This document shows, piece by piece, positions 12,583 to 20,101 of a stretch of 20,199 nucleotides of DNA (position 1 is the stretch's first letter; each line of letters starts with the position of its first letter). This DNA is from RPQK01 sp041946865. GTDB lineage: Bacteria > Acidobacteriota > UBA6911 > RPQK01. The notes beneath the pieces were generated by a model. It did not search any database. It was not told where the DNA came from and saw only the letters and a program-made list of their open reading frames with translations. Made by a program: the position numbers and the translations under genes. The stretch is taken from positions 1-20,199 of the forward strand of contig JBHGBF010000076.1 in the NCBI GenBank assembly GCA_041946865.1. Reading direction: 5' to 3'.

Positions 12583-14892
12583 CTAATCCCCGACCAGTTC
12601 TTCCACCTCTGCCCCCTGCGGCAGCCGACCGTAGCGGTTTCGCTCGGCAAACATCCGCAGAGCCAGATACACAACCGGCAGAATCCCGGCAACGATAAAC
12701 AGCGAGTCCCCGGGCAGGCGCAGCCATTCGACGACCCGGACCCCCGCCTGCTCGAAAAACTCCGGCGTCCTCGCGTGAACATAGCCGTTCTGAAAAGCGT
12801 CGTACAGCTGGAGGATGCCCATTGGTACGAGATTGACGAACACCATCAGGGCTAGTCCGATGTTGAGACCCCAGAAGGACAGCTTCATCGCGCGCTCGCT
12901 TTTCCGATCCGGCGGGATGAAATAGCGGGCGACAAACATGAAAAAGCCGATGGCGAGCATCCCGTACACGCCCATCATTGCGCCGTGCCCGTGATTGGCT
13001 GTGAACGCGGTTCCGATTTCATAGTAGCTGACGATTGGAAGGTTGATCAGAAAACCAAAGACGCCGGCGCCGAGGAAGTTCCAGAAACCTACGGCAATCA
13101 GGAACATCACGGCCCATTTATGCGGGAACTGACGTGGGCTGGCCGAAAGAGCCGAAGCTCCTTCTGCGGGACTTCCAAGCTGCATGAACCGCCATGCTTC
13201 GTAGCTGAGCAAGACGAGCGGAATGACCTCCATCGCCGAAAAAAACGCGCCCAGCGCCATGTGCTGGACGGGCGCGCCACTGAAGTAAAGATGATGCATC
13301 GTCCCGATAACACCGCCTATCGAATACAGAATTACGTCCAAATAGATGACGCGAGTTGCGGTCGTCTCTCGGACGACGCCGATCAGGACGAAGATATAGG
13401 CCACCATGATGGTGGTGAAGAGTTCCAGGAAGTCCTCCACCCAGAGATGGACGACCCAGAAGCGCCAGAAATCCATCACGGCGAAATTCGTGCCCTTGCC
13501 GAAGACCAGGCCGGCCGCATAGAAGAGCGGGATCGAAAAAGCGCTGTACAGGAAGAGGAACGGCATGTTGCCCGGATGCTCCTGGGGCAGCCGGTTGCGA
13601 AGGCCGCGAAACAGGATGACGACCCAGATAAGCATTCCGATGACCAGCAAAATCTGCCACAACCGGCCGAGATCCAGGTATTCCCATCCTTGCGTTCCCA
13701 CCCAGAACCACGGGCCCTCTCGCGGGATGTATCCCTTGATGCTGGCCGCTTCGCCAAGCAGGCTGCCGACTACCACCAGAACGACCGCGCCGAACAAGGC
13801 TATAGCCAGCTTATCCTGATGCCTGGGCTCGCGTCGCGCGATCATAGGCGCGAGAAAGATCCCCATGCTCAGGAAACTCGCGGACACGAAGAAGAGCGCG
13901 AGCTGCAAGTGCCACATCCGGCTAAGATTGTATGGGAGCCATTCGGAAATGTTGATTCCGTAAAAGCCCTCCGGCTCGGCATGATAATGCGCGTTTACCC
14001 CGCCGAGCAGTCCCTGCACCAGGAACAAACCGGCCACGACCAGAAAGTACCACGCGGTCGCGCGCTGCGACGGGCTGAGGCGGACTTGCTCGGGAGGACG
14101 GAAATCGGGCGGACGAGCGTCCGCCTCGTCGGCCCTGCGCCAGCCGAGCAGATCGTACTTCCCGACGGCAAAGAGGACTATTCCGATTCCACCCAGAAGC
14201 GCTATCAGACTCAGGACGCTCCATAGAAAAGCCTGAGCGGTAGGGATGTTTGCGACCCGAGGCTCCGGCGGCCAGTTGTTGGTGTACGAATAGTCCGCCC
14301 CAGGGCGCGTGGTTGCCGCAACCCATGCGGCCCAGCTGAAGTAAGCTGTCAGGTCGTGGATCTCATCGGGATCACGGATTTCCGGTCGCTGCAGGCCTCG
14401 CTGCTCACTGCTGCTTGCGAACCAGTCGGCGTAAAACTCTTCCATCCGGCGAAATGCCTCGACCTGACCGCTCGTCAAGACGAGGGTGGCCCGCGACGGA
14501 TCGTACCGATTAGTTTTCCACTCAGAACGAACGCGCGCCTCGATGTCCGGGCTCACTTCGCCTCCTCCGGCATAGTATTCCTGCATCGCCAGAGCGCCTT
14601 CATGCAGGTATTGGGCTGTGAAGTCCGGCCCGAGGTAAGCACCGTGCCCGAAGATCGTGCCGAACTGCATCAGTCCGTGCTTCTGGAAGAGATGCTGCCC
14701 GGCCATCACGTCCTCGCCCGTAAAGACAACCTGGTTGTCAGCCGACACCACCCGGGCGGGGATGGGAGGATGCTCGGCGTAAATCGAGTACCCCAAATAC
14801 CCCAAGACGGAAAACCCGATTATGAAAGTAAGGATGGCAAACTGCAGCCAGAGAGAGGAAATGACCATGGGACGGCGAGGCGTTGTTGCCAT
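12583..14892 (-). CDS. norZ: Quinol-dependent nitric oxide reductase (qNOR)
   Basis: A 769-aa single-subunit NO reductase of the heme-copper oxidase superfamily, reducing 2 NO to N2O with electrons from quinol in the inner membrane. After a first membrane helix (LWLQFAILTFIIGFSVLGY) comes a periplasmic cytochrome-c-like domain without a CxxCH heme motif, as expected for the quinol-fed type. The catalytic core has the low-spin heme ligand H328 (RMWHLQLALFF), the FeB ligands H482 (VVHLWVEDFLELF), H533 and H534 (GTMHHLYFSG), the conserved glutamate E486, and the paired heme ligands H634/H636 (NHGHGAMMG). The 51-residue spacing from the first to the second FeB histidine matches NorB. Length is normal for qNOR. 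AAGGAGG 8 nt upstream fixes the start. No norC is present. It is divergent from a sensor-kinase cluster and preceded by a palindrome at the likely transcription start, so NO-responsive control is plausible. The role may be detoxification or partial denitrification. Confidence 0.95.
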   Translation of the reverse strand: MATTPRRPMVISSLWLQFAILTFIIGFSVLGYLGYSIYAEHPPIPARVVSADNQVVFTGEDVMAGQHLFQKHGLMQFGTIFGHGAYLGPDFTAQYLHEGALAMQEYYAGGGEVSPDIEARVRSEWKTNRYDPSRATLVLTSGQVEAFRRMEEFYADWFASSSEQRGLQRPEIRDPDEIHDLTAYFSWAAWVAATTRPGADYSYTNNWPPEPRVANIPTAQAFLWSVLSLIALLGGIGIVLFAVGKYDLLGWRRADEADARPPDFRPPEQVRLSPSQRATAWYFLVVAGLFLVQGLLGGVNAHYHAEPEGFYGINISEWLPYNLSRMWHLQLALFFVSASFLSMGIFLAPMIARREPRHQDKLAIALFGAVVLVVVGSLLGEAASIKGYIPREGPWFWVGTQGWEYLDLGRLWQILLVIGMLIWVVILFRGLRNRLPQEHPGNMPFLFLYSAFSIPLFYAAGLVFGKGTNFAVMDFWRFWVVHLWVEDFLELFTTIMVAYIFVLIGVVRETTATRVIYLDVILYSIGGVIGTMHHLYFSGAPVQHMALGAFFSAMEVIPLVLLSYEAWRFMQLGSPAEGASALSASPRQFPHKWAVMFLIAVGFWNFLGAGVFGFLINLPIVSYYEIGTAFTANHGHGAMMGVYGMLAIGFFMFVARYFIPPDRKSERAMKLSFWGLNIGLALMVFVNLVPMGILQLYDAFQNGYVHARTPEFFEQAGVRVVEWLRLPGDSLFIVAGILPVVYLALRMFAERNRYGRLPQGAEVEELVGD

Positions 14893-14917
14893 TGAGATGC
14901 CTCCTTGACCTGGCGTT

Positions 14918-14932
14918 AATCCTGTCAGGATT
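14918..14932. promoter_or_regulatory. Perfect palindrome upstream of qNOR (candidate operator)
   Basis: AATCCTG-T-CAGGATT is a perfect 7+1+7 palindrome, 25 bp before the qNOR ATG. On the minus strand a weak promoter, TTGACG (14972-14967) and TTGAAT (14947-14942) with a long 19-bp spacer, would start transcription near 14935, so the palindrome would lie at the first transcribed bases. That fits a repressor roadblock, perhaps an NO-responsive Rrf2-family (NsrR-like) regulator; the regulator's identity is a guess. Confidence 0.55.
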
Positions 14933-14978
14933 TACCGAAACATTCAACTTGCGGGCATGCTTCATTCGTCAAGCCGAA

Positions 14979-15005
14979 GCGATTGCGGTAAACCGCAGAG
15001 ATCGC
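14979..15005. promoter_or_regulatory. Hairpin in the qNOR/kinase intergenic region
   Basis: GCGAT-TGCGG-TAAA-CCGCA-GAG-ATCGC folds into a 10-bp stem with a 3-nt bulge and a TAAA tetraloop. A separate 10-bp palindrome, GAACCGGTTC, follows at 15018-15027. Either could be a protein-binding site in the divergent promoter region. Confidence 0.4.
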
Positions 15006-15064
15006 AGGGAAAACCAAGAACCGGTTCCCGGCGATGGCAACGAGGCTCAATAGTGGAGCGTTTT

Positions 15065-15078
15065 GTGATTGGGATCAC
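15065..15078. promoter_or_regulatory. CRP/FNR-like palindrome upstream of the sensor kinase
   Basis: GTGAT-TGGG-ATCAC is a perfect 5+4+5 palindrome with the geometry of CRP (TGTGA-N6-TCACA) and FNR/DNR (TTGAT-N4-ATCAA) sites. Its centre is about 45 bp before the kinase GTG and about 180 bp before the qNOR ATG. CRP/FNR-family regulators, including the NO-responsive DNR/NnrR branch, commonly govern nitric oxide reductases. Confidence 0.55.
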
Positions 15079-15116
15079 TATTTCGTTAGCGGCAGGCGAG
15101 CGAGGATTGCATAGTC

Positions 15117-16949
15117 GTGACGATTCTCCCGGCGATGACTTCGGGCATGCGGATCCGGCAGCGGTTGCCACTCCTGATCGGGGGACTGATCCTGGGCGTC
15201 ATTATCGCCTTCAGCTTCACCTCGTATCGCGGTGTCAACGATGCCGCTTTCGAAGTCGCAGAAGACCGGCTGCGCAGCCTGACCCATCAGCTGGCCGAGA
15301 CGTTTCGCGTATTGGCCAGAGACCTCAGGGCCACTATTCAGGCGGCAGCTCAGGACCCTTCTGTTCGCGACTGTATCCGCACACCACGACCGGCTTCATA
15401 CACTGCGGCTACGGAAGTTCTCGAGCCTCTCGTGCCTCCGCGCGACAGAGCCGTCCTGGCGGTGGAGCTTTGGAACGCCAGGTGCGAACGTGTGCTGGCC
15501 GTTCCACAGCCCATGGAATCCGCCTGCGCCAATATCCAGAAGGAGTTCAAAGACTACGGCGGCAAACCTGACTCATGCGTGATCGCTCCACTACGCCCCT
15601 CCGGCGATTTGATGATTTATCCGGTTATCGCGGCTGTCTTGGAGGAAGGACAACCGGCCGGTTATCTTGTCCAGTGGCGAAGGCTGGGCTGGGCGGAACA
15701 GGCGCGCGAGCTCGCCAAACTCCTTGGGACTCCCGGTGGTTGCTTTCTGGGGAATGATCGCGGACGTATCTGGAGCGACTTGGCGACTCTTGTGCCCCCT
15801 CCTCCGGTCGAAGTGCGGGAAACCAGTCAGATCCAGCGGTACCGGCGCGAAAACAACCAGCGTGTGATCGGGCTGGCTGAGAGAATCACCGGCACCCCCT
15901 GGTTTGTGCTGATCGAATTGCAGGAGGAAGTCGTTCTGGCCCCGGGAGCCAGGTTTCTTCAGCGGGTAACGGCAATAGGATTGGTTCTTCTCGCGATCGG
16001 GCTGGGATGTGCGTGGCTGCTCAGTCGTCGTATTACGGCGCCGCTCCATTCGCTGACTGCTGCGGCCACGGCCATAGCTGGGGGCGACTATTCCCGCACC
16101 GTCGATATTCGTACGGGTGACGAGCTGGAAGAACTGTCCAATGCGTTCAATACCATGGTTGCCCGTGTGCGGGACTCACGCCAGGAGCTTGAGAGCAGAG
16201 TGCGGGAACGTACCGCGGAACTACAGGAGCGCACAGCGGAACTGCAGGAGCGCAATGCGGAACTCGATGCCTTCGCCTATTCGATCTCGCACGACCTGCG
16301 CTCGCCGCTGCGCCATATCGACGGCTTCATTGACCTGCTCCAGAAACACGCCGCCGGAATGCTGGACGAGAAAGGCAATCGCTATTTGCGGATAGTCAGG
16401 GAATCGTCGGAGCAGATGGCCGCCTTGATCGATGACCTCCTGAGCTTCTCCCGCATGAGACGTGCCGAAATGGAAATGGCCTGCCTCGACCTGGACAACC
16501 TGGTGCATGAGGTCATAGCCGAACTGGACAGAGACAGTCACGGGCGGCGGGTTGTATGGAACGTCGGGAAACTGCCCCTGGTTCGCGCCGATCGATCCAT
16601 GATAAGGCAGGTTCTGCTTAACCTGCTGGGCAACGCCCTCAAGTACACGCGGCCACGCGAGGAGGCGATGATCGAAGTGGGCGCCGCCGGGGACGCCGGA
16701 GAACTCCGCGGCCAGGTCGTTGTGTTTGTGCGCGACAATGGCGTGGGATTCGATATGAAGTACGCGCACAAACTGTTCGGTGTCTTTCAACGCCTGCATG
16801 GCGAGACCGAATTCGAGGGGACGGGCATCGGCTTGGCCAACGTCCGCTGCATCATCAGTCGCCACGGCGGGCGCGCCTGGGCTGAAGGCGTCGTGGACCG
16901 GGGCGCTACCTTCTACTTTTCACTGCCGGCTGTGGAGAAAGGCAATTGA
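15117..16949 (+). CDS. Membrane sensor histidine kinase
   Basis: A 610-aa kinase. The first membrane helix is about residues 17-36 (LPLLIGGLILGVIIAFSF), followed by an extracytoplasmic sensor of about 240 residues with five cysteines and Cache-like secondary structure. A second helix (about 283-301, TAIGLVLLAIGLGCAWLLS) precedes a HAMP domain. A coiled coil then carries three consecutive heptads of E-R-(T/N)-A-E-L-(Q/D) (residues 364-384) leading into HisKA with the phospho-accepting H392 in SISHDLRSPLRHIDGF. The HATPase_c domain shows an N box (VLLNLLGNALKYTRP), VRDNGVGFD, and GTGIGLANVRCIISRHGG. The GTG start has GAGG 11 nt upstream; ATGs at 15135 and 15147 are alternatives without ribosome sites. 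It overlaps the next gene by one base (TGATG). The divergent arrangement with qNOR suggests a link to NO or respiratory stress, which is inference. Confidence 0.92.
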   Translation: MTILPAMTSGMRIRQRLPLLIGGLILGVIIAFSFTSYRGVNDAAFEVAEDRLRSLTHQLAETFRVLARDLRATIQAAAQDPSVRDCIRTPRPASYTAATEVLEPLVPPRDRAVLAVELWNARCERVLAVPQPMESACANIQKEFKDYGGKPDSCVIAPLRPSGDLMIYPVIAAVLEEGQPAGYLVQWRRLGWAEQARELAKLLGTPGGCFLGNDRGRIWSDLATLVPPPPVEVRETSQIQRYRRENNQRVIGLAERITGTPWFVLIELQEEVVLAPGARFLQRVTAIGLVLLAIGLGCAWLLSRRITAPLHSLTAAATAIAGGDYSRTVDIRTGDELEELSNAFNTMVARVRDSRQELESRVRERTAELQERTAELQERNAELDAFAYSISHDLRSPLRHIDGFIDLLQKHAAGMLDEKGNRYLRIVRESSEQMAALIDDLLSFSRMRRAEMEMACLDLDNLVHEVIAELDRDSHGRRVVWNVGKLPLVRADRSMIRQVLLNLLGNALKYTRPREEAMIEVGAAGDAGELRGQVVVFVRDNGVGFDMKYAHKLFGVFQRLHGETEFEGTGIGLANVRCIISRHGGRAWAEGVVDRGATFYFSLPAVEKGN

Positions 16950-17404
16950 TGACCGACCTTCGAGAGATTCTGCTTGCGGAAGACAGTCTGAAGGATGTCG
17001 AGCTTATCTTGGCGGCGCTGGAAGATCACAAGCTGGCCAATGAGATTACTGTTGTCAACGATGGTGCACAGGCACTGGATTACCTGTATTGCCGCGGGTC
17101 CTTCAGCTCGCGCCGGAGGGTGAATCCGGGGCTGGTGCTTCTGGACATCAAGATGCCGAAAGTCGATGGGCTCGAGGTTCTGCGTATCCTCAAGAGCGAT
17201 GAGAACCTGAAGACCATCCCGGTGGTGATTCTGACATCTTCGCGGGAAGAGAAGGACCTGTTCGAAAGCTACCGGCTGGGCGTAAACTCTTACGTGGTCA
17301 AGCCCGTCAACTTCCATGAGTTCATGGAAGCCGTCAAGGCGCTGGGTGTCTATTGGGGAATCATCAACGAACCGCCTCCCAAGGCCGGGAAAGCCAGTGC
17401 TTAA
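16949..17404 (+). CDS. Single-domain response regulator (Rcp1/CheY-type)
   Basis: A 151-aa receiver-only protein from the ATG at 16949, which overlaps the kinase stop by one base; GGAGAAAGG lies just upstream. The acidic pair is E11/D12 (LLAEDSLKD), the phospho-accepting aspartate is D66 (LVLLDIKMPKVDG), the conserved threonine is T96 (ILTSSRE) and the lysine is K118 (VVKPV). The insertion between beta-3 and alpha-3 and the text DYLYCRGSFSSRRRVNPGLVLLD resemble the Rcp1 group that pairs with phytochrome-like kinases. There is no output domain, so it should act through protein-protein contact or as a shuttle in a phosphorelay between the kinase upstream and the hybrid kinase downstream. Translational coupling on both sides supports that. 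Confidence 0.95.
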   Translation: MTDLREILLAEDSLKDVELILAALEDHKLANEITVVNDGAQALDYLYCRGSFSSRRRVNPGLVLLDIKMPKVDGLEVLRILKSDENLKTIPVVILTSSREEKDLFESYRLGVNSYVVKPVNFHEFMEAVKALGVYWGIINEPPPKAGKASA

Positions 17405-17435
17405 AGGAGCCCGGGAAGCGCACGGAGGCCGATCC

Positions 17436-19034
17436 TTGAGCTCTATAGCAAGAATATTGAACCTGGAGGATAACGTCCTAGACTCGGAGCTTGTCCGCGC
17501 TAAGCTCGAGTCGGAAGGGATCGCCTGCGAAGTCCAGCGAGTCGATAATCTGGCAGATTTCAGCTCAGCGCTCGACAGGGGCGACTTTGACCTGATCATC
17601 TCCGACTACACTCTTCCCTCTTTCGACGGTATTTCAGCCTTGGCTTTGGCGCGAGCCAAACGACCCGAGATTCCCTTCCTGTTCTTCTCCGGAACCATAG
17701 GTGAAGAAGCCGCAGTAGACGTTCTCAAGCAAGGAGCCACCGACTACATTCTGAAGCAGCGGCCGGCTCGCCTGGTCTCCGCGGTTCAGCGCGCCCTGCG
17801 TGAATCCGAGGAGCGCGCTGCCCGAAGACGCACGGAGGAAGCCTTGCGCCAGACCGAGGAGATGCTGCGCCAGGTGCAGAAGATGGAAGCTATCGGGAGA
17901 CTGGCGGCGGGAGTGGCGCACGATTTCAACAATCTCCTGACCGTGATCAACGGATATACCGAAATGTTGCTGCTGGATCTCGATGCCGATGATCCACGGC
18001 GATCGGACGTCGAAGAAATCAAGAAAGCCGGCGCCCGGGCCGCGGTCTTGACGAGACAGCTCCTGGCGTTCAGCCGCAAACAGGTGTTGCAGGTGAGGGT
18101 TCTGAACCTGAACGACGTGGTGAAGGATTCGGAGGAGATGCTCAGGCGCCTTATCGGCGAAGACATCGAGGTTCATCTTTCCCTGGACCCTGAACCGTGG
18201 CCGGTCAAAACCGATGCGGGTCAGATCGGACAGGTGATCATGAATCTGGCCGTGAACTCGCGGGATGCCATGCCCAAGGGCGGCCACCTGTTTATCGAAA
18301 CCTCCAACGTCATCCTCGACGAAGCTTACGTTTCAACCCGAGTCGACATCAAGGCCGGCCGTTACATCATGCTGCTTGTGCGCGACACCGGGTGCGGGAT
18401 AGCGCCGGAAGTCCTTCCGCAGATCTTCGAGCCCTTCTTCACAACCAAGGAGTCTGGAAAAGGGACGGGATTGGGGCTCTCCACTGTTTACGGCATTGTG
18501 AAGCAAAGCGGAGGTGACATAACCGTCAGTAGCGAGTTGGGCCGGGGGACGACCATCAGGATATTTCTGCCCGCTCATGAGGGGACCGTCGAGGATGCGG
18601 ACAAGCAGGATTCAGTGGGCGAACGAAGGAGTGGCGCCGAGACGGTGCTGATCGTGGAAGACGACGAACAGGTGCGCAAGCTTGCGGTGCGCGCGCTTAG
18701 GGAATTCGGCTACCAGGTGCTTGAGGCGGTCCAGTGGCAGGAGGCGACTGAGTCGTGTCGCACATATCACGGTCCCATCGAGCTGCTGCTTACCGACGTC
18801 GTCATGCCCGGAATGAGCGGTTACGACCTGGCTGGAAGTCTGCGTGGCGCCCGCCCGAACATGAAGGTCCTCTTCATGTCCGGCTATTCAGATCGCCCGC
18901 TCGAGGAGCGGGAGCTCCGGGAGCACAACGCAGCCTTCATCCAAAAGCCGTTTACACCACAGGAGCTTGCCCAGCGTGTCAGAAGACTTCTGGATAAAGA
19001 CGACAAGCGCTCCCACGTGCAGGGGCAGTCCTGA
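17436..19034 (+). CDS. Hybrid kinase: REC-HisKA-HATPase-REC
   Basis: A 532-aa soluble protein from the TTG at 17436, chosen because GGAGG sits 7 nt upstream and the product then begins MSSIARILNLEDN, the normal start of a receiver domain. The frame is also open from a GTG at 17397 and further back, overlapping the previous gene. The N-terminal receiver has E11/D12 and D57 (DLIISDYTLPSFDG). A helical linker (about residues 125-150, with ALRQTEEMLRQVQKMEAIG) leads to HisKA with H162 in AAGVAHDFNNLLTVINGY. HATPase_c motifs follow: MNLAVNSRDAMPKGG, VRDTGCGIAPE, and GKGTGLGLSTVYGIVKQSGG. The C-terminal receiver has D454 in LLLTDVVMPGMSG and the lysine in FIQKPFTP. There are no membrane segments. 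It probably receives phosphate at its N-terminal receiver from the upstream kinase and relays onward; no DNA-binding output domain is encoded in the cluster. Confidence 0.93.
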   Translation: MSSIARILNLEDNVLDSELVRAKLESEGIACEVQRVDNLADFSSALDRGDFDLIISDYTLPSFDGISALALARAKRPEIPFLFFSGTIGEEAAVDVLKQGATDYILKQRPARLVSAVQRALRESEERAARRRTEEALRQTEEMLRQVQKMEAIGRLAAGVAHDFNNLLTVINGYTEMLLLDLDADDPRRSDVEEIKKAGARAAVLTRQLLAFSRKQVLQVRVLNLNDVVKDSEEMLRRLIGEDIEVHLSLDPEPWPVKTDAGQIGQVIMNLAVNSRDAMPKGGHLFIETSNVILDEAYVSTRVDIKAGRYIMLLVRDTGCGIAPEVLPQIFEPFFTTKESGKGTGLGLSTVYGIVKQSGGDITVSSELGRGTTIRIFLPAHEGTVEDADKQDSVGERRSGAETVLIVEDDEQVRKLAVRALREFGYQVLEAVQWQEATESCRTYHGPIELLLTDVVMPGMSGYDLAGSLRGARPNMKVLFMSGYSDRPLEERELREHNAAFIQKPFTPQELAQRVRRLLDKDDKRSHVQGQS

Positions 19035-19066
19035 CCAGCGAGGGCCAATTCGCACAATTTTCCTGG

Positions 19067-19096
19067 TTGAGAAACGGACTGGCCATCCGGTACGCT
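19067..19096 (+). promoter_or_regulatory. Candidate promoter for the TPR-like gene
   Basis: TTGAGA (19067-19072) and TACGCT (19091-19096) are spaced by 18 bp, with the ATG at 19103 only 6 bp beyond. Transcription would start at or next to the ATG, which would give a leaderless mRNA; no ribosome site precedes that ATG. Confidence 0.4.
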
Positions 19097-19102
19097 TTCC
19101 TT

Positions 19103-19969
19103 ATGCGGCAGCTTACGCTATTTGAGCCGGAGGCGATGACCAGGGAGCGCATCCGGCTTTGCATCGAGCAGTTTGACCAATCGGGCGCCGCCACGGCGCT
19201 CAAAGAGTACCGTCAAGTCTGGGAGAACGGACGCGTCACCTGGGAAGCTTCGGTGATCGAATTCTTCGAGACCAGGCAGGTATTGGGCGACTTGGACGAG
19301 GCAACCGCGATCTGGGCGGAATTCGAGTCCAGCCTCGCTTTTCTCCAAGTACCCGAAACCAGTCGGACAGCGCTTGAGCAGGCTTTTTTCGCCCACGCTC
19401 TCGATGCTTTGGCCGCCCCCGGGATGACACGGACGGCGCGACAGACTTCTGTCGGACTGCTGTGGTACCGGGCAGGCAAGTACCCCGAAGCTTGTCGATG
19501 GGTGGAAGAGGAATTGAGACAGTTCGGAGAAGACGCAGTCCTGCGTCTCCGCCTTGGTAATTGCTGTTACCGTGCCCAGAAATGTCGCCAGGCGGGAGAG
19601 AATTATCGACGATCGGTCTTGCTTGGCCTTCCGAGTGAAATGGTCCCCGAGATTGAGGAACCCGAGTTGCGTTGCTTTCTTGAATCTTGCGATGACCTGC
19701 AATGGGGTGTCGTCGAAGCTGTGCTCGAGAACAAGGGCTTGATCAAGGTCCCTCTTTTCGGCAACTTGGATGAGCTGACTAAATGGCTTAAGAATGAGGA
19801 ACAGGGCGCGAGCGCGTCCCAGCCTCCGGCTCAGTTCTTTCGCTTTCTCGTCATCTGCGCTAACCGGCAAATCTGCCCGGAGGAGATTCTGCTCGATGCG
19901 AGAAAAGGAATGAAACGCCTCAATCCCCGTCTCCACGCGACCTACATGCAGCGCCTGGGCAATCTATGA
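19103..19969 (+). CDS. TPR-like protein of unknown function
   Basis: A 288-aa protein from the ATG at 19103; a TTG 12 codons upstream (19067) is the alternative start. It is predicted soluble, helical and without a signal peptide or membrane segment. The middle part has a helix-turn-helix rhythm typical of tetratricopeptide repeats, with WYRAGKYPEACRWVEEELRQ followed by LRLRLGNCCYRAQKCRQAGE, where the G-x-Y/C-x-x-A spacing recurs. The N-terminal MRQLTLFEPEAMTRERI and C-terminal KGMKRLNPRLHATYMQRLGNL are not motifs I recognise. It lies 68 bp behind the hybrid kinase on the same strand, so it may be a read-through partner of the signalling cluster, although it seems to have its own promoter. 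TPR domains bind other proteins, but no specific role can be read here. Codon bias matches the neighbours. Confidence 0.72.
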   Translation: MRQLTLFEPEAMTRERIRLCIEQFDQSGAATALKEYRQVWENGRVTWEASVIEFFETRQVLGDLDEATAIWAEFESSLAFLQVPETSRTALEQAFFAHALDALAAPGMTRTARQTSVGLLWYRAGKYPEACRWVEEELRQFGEDAVLRLRLGNCCYRAQKCRQAGENYRRSVLLGLPSEMVPEIEEPELRCFLESCDDLQWGVVEAVLENKGLIKVPLFGNLDELTKWLKNEEQGASASQPPAQFFRFLVICANRQICPEEILLDARKGMKRLNPRLHATYMQRLGNL

Positions 19970-20004
19970 AAACGACCACTTAGGTTTGCAGTTACTTGCA
20001 GAGC

Positions 20005-20081
20005 TGGTGGAGATGATGGGACTCGAACCCACGACCTCCTGAGTGCGATTCAGGCGCTCTTCCAAACTGAGCTACATCCCC
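20005..20081 (-). tRNA. tRNA-Ala(CGC)
   Basis: The minus strand folds into a complete cloverleaf. The acceptor arm GGGGATG pairs with CATCTCC and includes the G3:U70 wobble pair that identifies alanine tRNA. The anticodon stem CCTGA/TCAGG closes the loop ATCGCAC, with U33 and anticodon CGC, reading GCG codons. The T-arm carries GTTCGAGTC. The discriminator base is A, and CCA is encoded in the genome (20005-20007). The body is 74 nt without CCA. It lies tail-to-tail with the TPR-like gene. Confidence 0.97.
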
Positions 20082-20095
20082 ACCGAGGAAAAAGC

Positions 20096-20101
20096 ATTGT
20101 A
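20096..20101 (-). promoter_or_regulatory. Candidate -10 box of the tRNA gene
   Basis: The minus strand reads TACAAT, 14 bp upstream of the tRNA 5' end, a normal distance for a short 5' leader later removed by RNase P. No good -35 is visible. Confidence 0.45.

Noticed and set aside
12985..14226. 413-aa open frame on the plus strand opposite qNOR
   Set aside because: It mirrors a long GC3-rich gene, is full of D/E/R/H/Q with no fold-like pattern, and the opposite strand encodes qNOR with every catalytic residue.
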